In this document: one piece after another, positions 35,772 through 47,719 of the stretch | How positions within the stretch are numbered: position 1 is the first letter of the stretch | How the letters are laid out: each line of letters begins with the position of its first letter | NCBI GenBank assembly: GCA_022497155.1 | Contig: MU385746.1 | Span: 1 to 64,000, forward strand | Length of the DNA stretch: 64,000 bases | Direction: 5' to 3' | Origin: Whalleya microplaca | Taxonomy: Eukaryota; Ascomycota; Sordariomycetes; Xylariales; Xylariaceae | Translations under genes and position numbers: made by a program | Notes under the pieces: model-generated | The model's input: the letters and a program-made list of their open reading frames with translations, nothing else | Told to the model about the DNA's origin: nothing | Database searches by the model: none

Positions 35772-37743
35772 ATGACTTCAACCAAAGATTTATCCCTAGC
35801 TTTCACCTTTATTCAAGGCTTGCTTGTAGTTATCTTTGGAGCTATATCAGTTTATGCTATGACTAGATGTGTCTATCTCCTGTATTTCCACCCTCTATCT
35901 AGATATCCCGGGCCAAAAGTTGCGGCGGCCTCTAACATATGGTATGCTTATCATTGGTATGTAGCAAATACCACCCATGTTACTTACATCGCCTTAATTC
36001 TGGCCGTTGACTATGAGCTCAGGATTTCAGGAAGATACCCTTGGGAAACCGAAAAGGTTTTGAGGAAATATGGCATGTTCAAACCATGACATCTTGCATT
36101 AATATTAGTTTCTAACACCGTCCAGGCGACGTGGTTCGCATTGCACCCAACGAGCTTCTGTTCATAAGGCCACAGGCATTCGCTGGTAAGCACACAGTCT
36201 CCAAAGGTACTAGACTCAAGGGATTTTAATGGTTTTTGTTAGATATTTATACACCACATGTGAAAAATCACGAGTTGTTTGTTAAAACAGAGATAAATGA
36301 CCGCGGTGATAAAACTGGCGGAATTGCATTCGAAAGAGATCCTGTACGACACCGAGAGGTGCGCAAGCAACTCTCACCAGCCTTCAGTTCCCGTTCAATC
36401 ACAGCCAAGGAACCGGTAATGCATAAGTATATCGACTTGTTTGTTGAAAGAATGAAGGCAATAGGTGCTGTTTCTGAAGGGGTTGACCTTGCCCAATGGT
36501 GTAATTGGGTAGCTATGGATATTTCGGCAGATATGACATACAATCGCGAGATGAATCAAGTGAGAGATAGTAAGCTCATACTCCTTCAGTGATGCATTTG
36601 TGTGCGACTTTCTCGCTCGACTCTCAAGGTTTTGGCTTGTACGATGTTTCTCACGCTGACGCTTTGGGTTGCATTTTTCAGTGAAAAACTCGGTATACAT
36701 GAATGTGCTCCTAGGGTTCAATCAATTCACGACTATCGAGCAGGTCTCATTCAGATTCCCATTTATGAAGCGGTTTAGGAAGTTGTTCCTCCCTATCTCA
36801 GCCATGACCTCCATACCCAAAATGATCCAAATCAGTAGGGCTGAACTTCATCGGCGGCTCTGTCAAAAAGGGAGCACCCAACATCCCGATTTTTTTGAAC
36901 AGATAGTGCCAGCCAACGGCGTTGTCCCCGATGACCCAAATGAAATGCGATACTTTGAACAGCTGGCTGCACAGCTTTTATTCGGGTGATTCGAGCCGGT
37001 CTCATCTTGGTTCTACGGCACGCTCATGAATCTGCTTGCAGAGCCTGAGATCTGCGAAAAGTTGACCCAGGAGATTAGAGCTAATTTTCAGAGTTATAAT
37101 GATATCAGACCAGTCGACCTAAAGCCTCTACAGTATTTGAATGCCTGTATCCAGGAATCACTCCGTGTGTTCCCAAGTAATAATCTGGGCTTGCCACGTA
37201 TCAGCCCGGGCGCCGAAGTGGATGGGACGTATACCCCTAAAGGGGTAAGAAATCTACCCTTTGTCATGTTTTCTCGTTTAATCCCTCCATTTACTCTACC
37301 GTCTTTCCTAGCTCTGTGACGGATAGGTACCCATTCCCTTGGACCTCATCCTGGTTTCTCACTGTTAAGGTTAGGTTTACTGCCAAACCAGTATGTTTGC
37401 AATGTGGCGAAGCCCGTACTATTTCCACGATCCCCTTCGATTCCGACCCCAGCGATGGTTGCCAAAGAATCATCCTCTTTATGAATCTAAGTTCTCCGAA
37501 GATTGCCTAGAGGGTTCTCATCCGATGGGCCAAGGTCTACGAGTTTGTATTGGTAAAGAGGTGGCATGGAGGATAACTAGGCTATTTATTGCCAAAGTCT
37601 TTTGGACTTTCGATCTCGTTAAGGTTCCTGGACGGGAGCTGGACTTTGAAAAGGATTTCATCACCTATGGGTTTTGGAGCAAACCTGTGCTCAGAGCTCG
37701 TTTTGTACAAGAAACAATTGGGAATGTTGATCTAATAAACTAG
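35772..37743 (+). pseudogene. Cytochrome P450, one in-frame stop
   Basis: A fungal P450 monooxygenase gene with six exons: 35772-35956, 36023-36072, 36126-36185, 36243-36569, 36682-37244 and 37375-37743. It gives 517 codons in one continuous frame except for TGA at 36987-36989 (codon 310), at the start of the I-helix oxygen-binding segment just before FEPVSSWFYGTLM. Visible features are an N-terminal membrane anchor (GLLVVIFGAISVYAM), the YPGPK hinge, VVRIAPNEL, ExxR as ESLR, RPQRW (the PERF region) and the heme loop MGQGLRVCIG with the Cys ligand kept. The loop has Met where Phe is usual. Intron 2 would need a GC donor (G|GCATGT, 36073-36074), perhaps a decayed GTATGT. Treating 36986-37040 as an intron does not rescue the frame and would delete conserved residues. 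Either a young pseudogene, a null allele or a sequence error. Confidence 0.88.
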
Positions 37744-38645
37744 ATGGGATGTTCAAATAGGTCAGCATAGTGCTCATTGTTAGGCACTATTTTGGCAGCA
37801 TGGTTAGTGGGGCAATGGGGCTCCGGGGTACTACGACTACCGGTGACTCCGGATGCTCCTGCCAAGGCATCGATCCCGGTCTTTGTGTATGGCGACAGTA
37901 CCACTTCCACTACCTAACTGCTGAAGCTGTCTGTGCTAAACCTCATCGCCACCTGCTCGCGACATACCTTCGACCTTGCATGCTCTTAGCCGCCAGCACT
38001 CTTTTGACGACGCTGCCTAAGACATAGCATATGCGATCCGCACACAAACTAGTGCTCGCCTCCAATATGTACTCAACTATATATCAGATAAGGTTAGTAC
38101 TACATACCATTGCGATACCTTACAACGGGCCAGTAGCTTTCATATGTCACTCAAGCTGGCTGATAATGAAAGGCATCGACGCTTCATTCATCATGGCAGG
38201 TTTTCGGTAAGGAGGTGGAATGGGCCGGGGGTAACGAGCGGCCTACGGATGAGGCAAAGCACCACGTAGCAATGCAGGCATTACCATCATGCAACGATCG
38301 TTCGATGAAGGCAGGTTCAAGATGCATACACATAGTTATTAGAGCCGGGATTAGAAGGAGCATAAAAAGGGACAGCCATCGCAAAACCGAGTGCAGTACC
38401 GAGCAAGAGATCAGTTGCTATCATAGGGAATGCTATGCATACGACAAAGTCTGGTTCTCGCGCGTATGTCCCAAGAATTTGTCTCTATTTTCTACATGGC
38501 ATTTAGGCCATCAATTTAACAGTGCCATTTGATTAGGGTTAAATAGCGCAATAAATGAATGGCGCGAGGCTTCGTCCTCCTCACTATTCCTAACCATATA
38601 GGGATGTTACAGAGTTAGAGCCAAATCGTTATGGATGCCAGTGAA
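37744..38645. other. Intergenic between convergent broken genes
   Basis: 900 bases between the P450 and thioesterase 3' ends. Short open frames in both directions have no recognisable content. Confidence 0.5.
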
Positions 38646-39648
38646 TCATAATTTAGCTGTTTTAAGCCTGACCAGAGCTTCCTGTTCCGTTGTCATGACA
38701 AGGCGGCCACTATCCAAATTCCAAATTCGTTGATGGACAAGTACTCTTCCATCTGCACCGCAGCTTGTATTGCGGACGCAAACCATCCATTCGTCGACCT
38801 TAACAGTTGGGTCGTGGAATGATATGTTATGATTGAGAGTTGCTACCATAGAGACATTCCGACCCCCTTTCCCCACCAGATGGGGATTCGCTACTATTGC
38901 CACCCCTAGAAGGTTCTCGTCCGAAGCATAAGCTCATCCAGCCAGGTGGACTGGCGATGACCTGGTAGATAAGGGACGCGACCGGACAAACCCCCGTAAG
39001 CAGGATTCTGTTGGATTATCTTCTATGATGTGTCCAGAGGGGCGCCAATCAAATGGCTTTTCCTCGGGCGCGAATGCTTGCAGCACACCTCCAGACTGAT
39101 TTGTATGCGATGCATTGAACCGTGAACTAACCTCTTGCGGGATATCTTCTGGCCTTGCATCCAGCTCGGGCATCGGTATATTATAGGCCAGGGCACTGGA
39201 TCCTAATGTTTTACCATTCTGGAAAGAGATGATAGCAGCGTAAACACAAACGTCGGATGCCATAGCGCGGACCAGGCGCGTGGCATAGGTACGTCCATCA
39301 GCAATGCGTTCAATGTGGTACGCGACCTTCCCCCCGGCCTGCTCGCTAATAGGACGCATAAACGAAGACTGCGATGAATAGACATGGAAGTCTGGAGACA
39401 CAGTAGTCCCAGCCGCGGATATGGCTTGAGAGATTAACAAGCCGCCAAAGACAGTGCGCCCGCCATGCCGGGAAGTTGGAAATCTATCATCGTAGGTTCA
39501 ATGTTAGCAAGGTGCACAGAACGCCAAGTGTAGAAGACCTCGTTTTCCTTCAAGACACCTACTTTCTCTCGTTTGTGTAGACATCAGGACCCAAGTCAGG
39601 GGCTTGGTTCACGGCTATATAAGATTCGACAGGAGAGGGTCGAGTCAT
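38646..39648 (-). pseudogene. Acyl-CoA thioesterase II (TesB type), one in-frame stop
   Basis: A double-hotdog acyl-CoA thioesterase, which would hydrolyse acyl-CoA to free acid and CoA, probably in peroxisomes. Exons 39563-39648 and 38646-39483 give 308 codons in one frame, broken by TGA at 38934-38936 (codon 212) inside the conserved HLAG-x-AYASD stretch. Typical TesB elements flank the stop: GGRTVFGGLLISQA, VERIADGR-like HIERIADGRTYATRLV, SFQNGK, then TLNHNISFHDP, VDEW and GRLVMTTEQEALVR. The C-terminus is AKL, a PTS1-type peroxisomal signal. The catalytic Asp expected in 'xLDHxxxFH' (D204 in E. coli TesB, from memory) is Asn here (AAT), a change that a CpG transition of GAT would give. 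The conserved Gln (TEQE) is kept. A stop plus loss of a catalytic residue argue for real decay. Confidence 0.88.
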
Positions 39649-40870
39649 ATTCTTGATGTGTCGGAATGAAGCTATCATGTGCTGGAGCTCGAAGCTTGCC
39701 TTGTAGTTGTCGTCTAGATTTATGGAAACGAGCATCCCTTACAGCCCCTGGCTTCGGGTCGCTGCTTCGGTTATTTAGCCTTATTAGGCCTGGCTGACAT
39801 GTTGGTGCGCAGTAAATTATTGCATCCATGAAGTTTGGTAGAGCGTTTCTTTGGCTGCCGCCAACGCCGCATCAGCCTCCGGCCCAATCAAATCTCAGAC
39901 TATCTAGGCTTTGGGTGTGTTGGCTTCGGGGCTGTAACAATTTGTAGGATCTACATACCCAACAACCAACATGTTCATCCCTGGGAAAATCCTGGACATT
40001 TCACAATTGAATTTACTATACACGCAACCTCGTAACTCCGACTTCAGAATCTGCGAAAATCTGATCTGCAATCGCCAGGGACTCACTCGGTCCACAGCAG
40101 ATTTAGGGACAATTCCTACATAGACCTTATTTCCGTGCCAATTGTTATTCTACAGAAATAGAGTCAAGCACAGTAACTATATATACATGACTTCAAAATT
40201 TGCCATAGAGAGCGGTTCTTGCGCGATTTGTGTGTTTCGCTCATGCGTAGAGTTGAAGAAAGTAAGGGAAAGCAGCGTGCTTCGGTACAATACAAGGGGA
40301 GACAAATATACTTGTAATCCGTAATAGTTCTGTTGGTCTACACACTATGTAAGAAAATAAATATCGGGTCGGCGTTTGCATAGTGCAGCCCGGAGTCCCG
40401 GCTACCCGGCTACGAACGCAGTCACTGGAGCCCCGCCAGCGATTTTGTCATTTCAAGTGAAGTCAATTTAAGCTGCAAAACCTGACATCGATGATTAGTC
40501 ACCCATTCCCTAGATTGAACTCAACACTAAATACCCTCCTGAGTCTTACAAACTCCTCGCAAGGACATGGCCTAACGCAGAAAAGTTGTTAGGGGGCCAT
40601 CATGAACGTGGCGTTGCTCACAGCAAAGGTGGAGTACCTACGGGACATATGTCAGTTGACAGCTACTGGAAAATACCACAAATATCACAATAGGTGGCTC
40701 AGAGAAAATAGCCTCGGTATAGTTTAATGTAACGTTTAGTCAATTCGTAACTGAAAAAATCCAATTGGGTAAATTTTAGTCAAGTCAGTACAAACCAAAT
40801 CAAGGTGTCAATTGAATTGATGGAAATACTAAACGCCACCACACAGGCTACTGGCGGCGGCCGCAGCAGA
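39649..40870. other. Intergenic
   Basis: 1.2 kb. Upstream flank of the thioesterase gene, then unremarkable sequence up to the MITE. No gene is supported. Confidence 0.45.
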
Positions 40871-41230
40871 CAGCGTTCCCATCAAATCAAATCAAATCAA
40901 ATAACCACTAATACTTGATTTCTGTTCCTGTTTGATTTAATTAATAATTGTTAAAATGCCCCTTGGATGCCCTTGAAGGTTCACGGACACTATATTGGTT
41001 CGTGCTTAATAAAGTCGGGGCATCTGGCTGACTTATATCAAAAAAGAAATACACTCGAAAATATTTAAAAAGAATCAAGGGAATCAAATCAAATACTCAG
41101 GTTGTATTTGATTCAAATCAAATACGAAACTAACGCCCTTGAATTAAATCAAATCAAATCAAATCAAATCAAATCAAATCAAATCAAATCAAATCAAAGC
41201 AAATAATTAGTTGATTTGATGGGAACGCTG
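40871..41230. mobile_element. MITE-like element with 20-bp terminal inverted repeats
   Basis: A 360-bp element. The left end 40871-40890 (CAGCGTTCCCATCAAATCAA) is perfectly repeated in inverse at 41211-41230. A CAGCG-type end resembles hAT TIRs. The interior is made of AAATC/GATTT motifs in both orientations and has no coding capacity. The 8 bases just outside do not match (gcagcaga / actggcgc). However, ACTGGCGG occurs 13 bases further out on the left (40850-40857) and ACTGGCGC follows the right end, a 7/8 match, so the target duplication may be displaced by a small filler. Confidence 0.7.
41146..41195. repeat. (AAATC)10 microsatellite
   Basis: Ten perfect copies of AAATC inside the MITE-like element. 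The same motif occurs in three or four copies next to the left TIR, so the array seems to have grown from the TIR-proximal motif. Confidence 0.95.
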
Positions 41231-42972
41231 ACTGGCGCTACATAATAAGACATACCTCCATTTCGATGGACCGATTATATGCCGGCAAAATATCTCTTGC
41301 TGTATTTCGTGAGGATCACGTCACGTGAAGCACCTGTTCCCAGTCCACTTGATGATACAGTGTTCGATATAGCCCAGGCGCGAGGCAGAGCAAGATCATC
41401 TCCAACAATGCCATGCCTTTGGCATATGACATCTCGAACAAGCCTTGATAATACACTTACATCTTGATACATAGCTCAAGTATTAACATTAATTCTCAGG
41501 GAACTAGCCTTGGTAATGCTAGAAGCTATTCCCAAAATTTCCCACTTGTATTACCTAGACTTATCGACGAGACTTTACTCATCGTTATACAGACTATAAA
41601 GGAGATTAAATCCACAAATACCCTACCAGTACCGAAGAGTATCAACGAGGGGCCAGTCTGCAATGCCTCCAGACTAGTTCTGCGTAGGACCATGTCCGTT
41701 TATACGTCCCATGCTTGCGACTTATAAAGCAGGGCAACGCCCTTTGTAGAATGGAGTGGTGACACTGACAACCTGCGCCTATTCCAAAGCTACTCTGTAG
41801 TAGTGCATCTAGGAAATATTCTTCCATTATATTAAATCCAGGCTTAGGTTTATCACGTAATCACAAGTTTCATGCCCGCGTTCTGTGATGTGAATATGAA
41901 GGTTGTCATTAGAATAAAGCATCTGATGCAGTGCACCTGGTGGCTAAGTCAGTCATACCCATGCATGTTTAGGAGCCATCGACGCGCGTTGCAAGTGATG
42001 GGGCTCTGACCTACTCCAGCGAGCTGCAAATCAGTCAGAGATATTACATGCAATATTATGATATAGAAAATAAGCAGGGCAAAAACAGTGGACATGTGGT
42101 TTTGCAACGAAGGCTTTACGATGGGCGATGGCACGAAGAGCAACTTTTTCGTCCACAAACACCCTGCCAATAGCAAAGAAACCCTGCCCGTGTCTGTGGA
42201 GGCAATATCGGCCCAGTGGCTGGCATCGATTAAGTCTCTCAGAATACCAGCACAATTTGGGAGACAGGTATAACCTTTATCACTCTCATCGTATCAAGGT
42301 TATGTGCCTTTTACTACTCTTTATTTCAGGCCGGATTCGCCCCCTACACATAGAGATGTCACAAGGCCCATATTTAAGATATAGGGAAGATTAATAAGAT
42401 CTTGGAGAAATTCTATCCTGATGCGGTAAACTGTAACTTACTTGAGCTATAAATTTTAGTCCCTAATAGATAGAGTAGGTATTGGAAAGAAAAGGCATTA
42501 TCACTGATACATCCTATCGCTTGATATCTTGTCAGCAATAGATACACTTGAACTCCATGGGGACAATACCACATCGACAGCTACAGTGAAGACTGACATA
42601 ATAAAGCTGGGAAGCCGTGAATTATCTTCCAGTTTCTTTGTTTCTGTCTATGTATAGATCTACATGTAGTCGGAGCTTAGTCGACGACTAGAGTGCAAAT
42701 ATTCACCAATGTAATTTCTTCAAAGACCCGTTTTTTCTATTCGATTAAAGTGCGATACTTTCCCCCCTATACTCGCATATAGCTTCTGGTACCTTGGTAT
42801 TTTGATGCTGCAGTAACCTGTCCTAATATTTCAACCCCTCGCTCCACTGATGCTGTTGCTGGTGGCAGAACACCTACATAACCAAAAACTTTTCGTATCC
42901 ATACTTTCCAAAGCCCCAACCGTCACAAACCTTCCCTCCATCATTGCCCATTGTGAGCAATTCCTATCCATC
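41231..42972. other. Intergenic
   Basis: 1.7 kb without a supported gene. Several open frames of 60-88 codons have no recognisable content. The frame of the following gene is open from 42850, so a 41-residue longer N-terminus is possible. Confidence 0.4.
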
Positions 42973-44244
42973 ATGGCAGCCTCCGGCACCATTCAATACT
43001 CTGTGGAGGAGCTCAAGGGCATATCCATGGAAACATGTTTCGTCCCTACCATGTTCTTCTCTCACGAAATGTACAAGCCCAAAGACCCCCCGATGTGGCA
43101 CGACCTCCTAGAAAAGAAGGTAATCAGTTGCTGGATAGCAGCTCGCGAACGCACTATGGACGTTTCTTTCGAGTATTATATTGAAGACCGCAACGATTGG
43201 GTCATCGTTCTAGAAACCTCGAATGAGCGCACTGTCACAATTGAGCTCCAGGTGGCTGATGAGACTGGCAACACCATTACCATCTGCCGACCTGGTCCCC
43301 CCATCAGAATCGTCAATTACCAGCCTACTTCTGGATTTGAACCCGTTGAAGGCTACGCTGCTAGCTTCAAGACCGATGTGACCGTCCATGTCAAGGTTCA
43401 AGATTGGCTTGACCAGCTGGAGAAGTCTGGTGTGACGCGCTATCGCCTGCTAAATGACCGCGGTATGTAACTTCTTCATCTCAGGCTTTCTCTTTTATTA
43501 TTCCCTCCATACTGACACTTTAAACTCCCAGGCCGTCGGCACTGGGTGTGGTCGGCTATCCGCCAGTTTCAGAGCTTTCTCGCATGTAGCGTCCTCCCCG
43601 CGGTCGCTAGATCTCACATGATGAATATCTGGGAACATTGGGAAAAGGTCGAAACTCAGGGTCCCGGTGAACAAGAAGATGTCTTCTATGTTGGCATGTT
43701 CCTACCCGTCAAGTGGCCTAAACCGCTTACTCCCTCTCCTCCTTCGCCTAGCGACCGTACTACCGCAACACCCCTTCCGACTACCTCCATTCCGGCTACC
43801 CCCGTTCCGGCTACCCCCGTTCCAGCTACCCCCGTTCCAGCTACCCCCGTTCCAGCTACCCCCGTTCCGGCTACCCCCTCTGCGCCCACTCCCTATCCTG
43901 TAACCCCACAGCGCGGAAACAGGGCCGAGGCTGATTCTTCTTGGAATGAGGGCAATTCTTCCTGGAATGAGGGCAATTCTTCTTGGCATGAGGATAATCT
44001 TCCTCAGCCGAATTGGGGCAATAGCCCTGAACAGTATGAGAGTAATCGCCCTCAGCGGTATGGAAGCAATCGCCCTCAGCGGTATGGGAGCAGTCGCCCG
44101 CAACAGCATGGGAACAACCGTACTCAACAGTATGAGAGCAATCGCCCTCAGCGGTATGAGAACAATCGTCCCCGGGGTAGAAGCAATTCTTCTCGGTATG
44201 GGACTAGGCTGGCGCGATCGGCGAGGCCACATCATGAGCATTGA
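42973..44244 (+). CDS. Orphan protein with two repeat tracts
   Basis: Two exons, 42973-43462 and 43532-44244 (intron GTATGT...CCCAG), give 400 residues. An upstream in-frame ATG at 42850 would add 41, but ATGGCAGCC at 42973 has the better context. Residues 1-about 215 form a globular domain (for example WVIVLETSNERTVTIELQVAD, and GRRHWVWSAIRQFQSFL across the splice). It reminds me of the large uncharacterised fungal DUF7770-type families; this is a weak impression. It continues with PLTPSPPSPSD and about six PATPV units (43795-43875), then three (S)SWNEGN units (43935-43995), and then eight or so (S/N)NRPQRYGS units (44040-44180) ending in a Arg-rich tail. There is no signal peptide. The repeat tracts are DNA minisatellites and should vary in length between strains. 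Long opposite-strand frames here are shadows. Confidence 0.72.
43790..43880 (+). repeat. Coding minisatellite (15 bp, about 6 units)
   Basis: Units of ccggctacccccgtt/ccagctacccccgtt encode P-A-T-P-V. Two base variants (ccg/cca) are interspersed, which indicates repeat exchange rather than one recent expansion. Confidence 0.9.
44030..44185 (+). repeat. Coding minisatellite (about 24-27 bp units)
   Basis: Units of the form gagcaatcgccctcagcggtat encode (E/G)SNRPQRY. Roughly seven degenerate copies follow each other; copies in the middle have Gln-His or Thr-Gln variants. Confidence 0.85.
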
Positions 44245-47131
44245 GCGGCAACATACATTTCAGCAAGGCCAGGACGTTGCCACAGACGAAAACGCCTTCA
44301 GTTAAGCAGCGTCTCATTAATGGCGAATTTGAGAATGTCTGTGGATGGATTCTCGTCACCAGAAGTGGGCGCTACTGAAGCCTATGCACTTGTCCTCTAG
44401 AGCACCGGACTGGTCATATTAGTGGCGGGGATTTCCTGAATGCCTCTCATAAGATGTGAGGGAAGTAAGACAGTAGATGTAGATGATAGAGGAAAACACG
44501 CTTGTCGCGCCGCAAAGGCATGCGATAAGGCGTGGACATAGCTAGATGCGCCTGCAAATTGAGTTTCACTGAATTTCTATGACCCTTCGTAGTGTCGAAG
44601 CCTTCGGTATGTCCCGTGCTGGTTGTGAAACCCCAACAAAAGAACTGTTCAGACCTGTCTCGCCATGGTAGACCACATAGTAAATACTCCATCAGAGCCC
44701 GAGGAGGGAATGGGAAATTAGGTACCAATTCCCAGCGTCCTTTAATATATCCCCGATTCTACATCATAAAATATCTGCATAGCGAGCACCTAGCGTCTTA
44801 CTGATTGTGTATTTTGTGGACAGACGTGTTCCCCGTCGACTCCCAACCGGGCCAATGTAGCAACTATGAGTTCGTATGGCCCTGCCTCTAACTGAGGGTT
44901 TTCTTCTTTTTTCCTCTAGCCTTTGCGGTCGTTTAACTTATACCTCTCCTCAATCCTTCTTGGGTAAACATTCTGACAGCCGACCCATTCCGAGTTTCCC
45001 GGTTAGATTAGATGTACGTGTCAGGTCTCCTGACCCTCCACGTCATGTTTCGCTTCAACCTCTAAGGGTTTGTATTCCTCACACACCTCCTCCAGTTGAG
45101 CTCACCGTCACTTTCACACACCATACGGCTTCGTACTAGAGTAATATAGGCCTCGTGACCACTTTACTATTGCACGTAGCCTGAGACATCGTGCAAGAAG
45201 TCCGTCTACCTCATGCCAGTCCATCTAGCAGTTCCCATTGGGGTTTAATAAGGCTATATTTATGAAGCTCTGTGCCTCTTGGCTGTTTACAACGTTGGTT
45301 GAAGCTCCTTAGCGTCGATATCGCCTCTTTTGATCTCGGTTCAGCTCCAGACTTGTTCCCGCGCTGCCGAATAAGGGGCTTCAGGCTTAGCCTCCTGGTC
45401 TCATCAACCAAACAATCTCTTGTAACGCAATAAATCTCACTAGTACTGTTCCTTAATATAACACCAAAGCTATCCTCGGTATCACACCCGAGTAGTATCG
45501 TGGGAGTTTTCAGCTCCCTAAGGTTACATCTCAATGTCTACTAAACTTCACAGTTCTCAATGTTCCCCATAATGTCGATTGAGGTTTCGAGCCTAACTAC
45601 TGCCTCACTTTCCTTTATACTTTTGGGTCCTACTTTCGTTTGTGTGAAGATGCATCCTCTCTTTTCTATATTTAGGTATTATCACAGTCTAGGGAGATCT
45701 GACAAACGGCCCACATATTTATGATTTGGCAGAGAAAAAAAAACATTACCATATCAATGTAAATAGACTCGATCGGGATAGTGGATATCTTCGGTAACGC
45801 CAGCTTGCTAGAAAGACCCTCATTTACAAGAGTTCTGTTGTTTGGAGATTGCCGCCTTTCAGCTTCAAGCACCTGAACCCACCTGCATACACGGCGCATA
45901 CGACATATATTTTAATGAGACAAGGGGACACGTCACACGGAGGTTTAGGTCGTGTGTGAAGAGTGGCTACAAGGCCTGTGTTTACCTGCTGTGTGTGTAT
46001 GTGCAATGGTGAGCTAAACTAGAGATTTTGTGTAAAGGGGGGGCTTAAATCCCTTGGGATTCAAGTGGGACACGACCTAGCAGGTCAGGTGACCTAAGCA
46101 ACATGCATGGTACTTGTAATCATTTACATACTGCACTGTATTTCAATTTTTGTTTGACGTACGGCAACGGCAAGTTCTTTAGCAAAGAGCGTAACCGAAG
46201 GCAATTCTGTGCCTCCATAATTGATAAGACGATTGCCGTTTCTTTCTGTCCGTAACCTCCGAGCCTCCTTTTCTCTCCAACCATAGACGTAAATAGATAT
46301 TACGCACGCATTATTGATGGGGAGGTTATGCGGCAGTTGATATATAATGCAATGCTTGGAATTGCATGGGTAGGCAGAGGTCTTTGAAAAACCAAGGGAA
46401 ACTACGTAATACGACTAGGTATGACTATGAAAGCGAGTGCCAGGAGGCCAGCGGATGGAGAAGCAGTTGTCAGGTAGCAATCAAGTATGTATAATGTATT
46501 CACAGACTACGACCGTATGTAGGCCCAAATCAGCCCTAGAGCCCTATGAAGCTTATCTTAACAAGCCATTTTTATTTTATCTCATTATATTAATTCGAAG
46601 TTCTGCCTTCTTCGTCAAGAGTCAGTAACGTGTAATACTAGACTCATTTTAGTAGTCAAGTTATTTTTGGATGAATGGGCTGGTCATTCTTATTCACAAG
46701 GTCCCCCAAGACATGCTACTGCTTGCTGTGGCAGTACTGGATAACCATTCATGCCTTTCATATCCCCATACATTGCCTGAGAAGGTTGTTGGCTGTATGG
46801 TCTTCCGAGACCTGACTGTACGTGGTTGTACCACCGTGAGAACCATATTCATCTAAAACAGCTTCCGTATCCTGACCTTCATTGTTGAGATTAAGAGCTC
46901 ACATTATCCTTAAGTCTCTATGCCGTGGCTTTATCCCGTATGGCCTGCAGCCGAGCAGACCGCCGACTGGGTCCAGCCATGCCGCATTCTCCATTAGACT
47001 CGCTCCCAGGATGACCGCTAGTGTTACAATGCCAGCAAGGCTGCCAATTTGGTGGTGAATAGCATTGGAGGCGAGAACGGAGGACTTGCGATCTCAAGCT
47101 ACTTTCATGGCTAGGGTTGAATAATCAAATT
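44245..47131. other. Intergenic
   Basis: 2.9 kb without a supported gene. Open frames are 60-107 codons without recognisable content. Confidence 0.4.
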
Positions 47132-47440
47132 TTACCTTTTCTGGCCATAATTACTAAAGCACCGGCGCATACATAAATGATTGGTTTTCTCACGATGGAG
47201 CATCTTTAGCTTGCGAGGTATTTTTCTTGTCTTTAGGTAGACGTTGGCTATGTAGGAGTAGGTAGACGTGTAAAATATGTTGCTTTGGGTGTGCTTGTTG
47301 CAGCTATGAGCCCTAGTTAAATCAACTATTCGCCTGCCCAGTCTTGCAGGACCCAGTTCTTCGGGTTGAGTCGCAGTCAGCATCGTAAGCAGCATAGAAT
47401 GTATCACTACTGTGATATTTGCCTCCCGCCAATTTTCCCC

Positions 47441-47526
47441 CTAAGTAATAAACATGTTAGTCCAACACCCAAGCCTCGTGATAGCAACGTAATAACCAGT
47501 AGACTAAGCGCGAGATGATAACTTAC
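47441..47526 (-). repeat. Introner-like intron, copy 1
   Basis: 86 bases on the minus strand, GTAAGTTATC ... GACTAACATGTTTATTAC-TTAG. It shares its 5' end (GTAAGTT-TC) and a 3' block of 17-18 bases around the branch point with two other introns at 49794-49882 and 50074-50158. Confidence 0.7.
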
Positions 47527-47719
47527 CAAATAACCCCACTAACTGCTGCCGCCACCAACAGCTTATGTGCCTCACATAGTGGCATCCCTTCCTCTACCTT
47601 CTCAGGGAGCGGATTGTAGTGGGGTTTAGGGATCACGAGTAAGGCTTGTGGCGGGCATTCACCAAGACCACAAGTTCCTCCACAAAATGCTCAAGGTCGT
47701 TGGAATGATCCTGCTTAGA
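47441..47719 (-). CDS. Small open frame ending at an introner-like intron (uncertain)
   Basis: On the minus strand, from about 47690 a frame reads FCGGTCGLGECPPQ, then IPKPHYNPLPEKVEEGMPLC, and then AHKLLVAAAVSGVIW up to a GTAAGTT donor at 47526. After the 86-base intron (47441-47526) the frame continues for only about ten codons (GKIGGRQISQ) to a TAG at about 47408. No start codon or upstream exon could be fixed. It may be the tail of a decayed gene. I do not recognise it. Confidence 0.3.

Noticed and set aside
36985..37040. Reading the TGA in the P450 as part of a short intron (GTGATT...CTTGCAG)
   Set aside because: The resulting frame runs into another stop and would remove residues conserved in P450s.
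43686..44241. Minus-strand frames rich in Gly-Thr-Val-Ala or Ile-Pro-Leu-Arg repeats
   Set aside because: Shadows of the coding minisatellite in the plus-strand gene.
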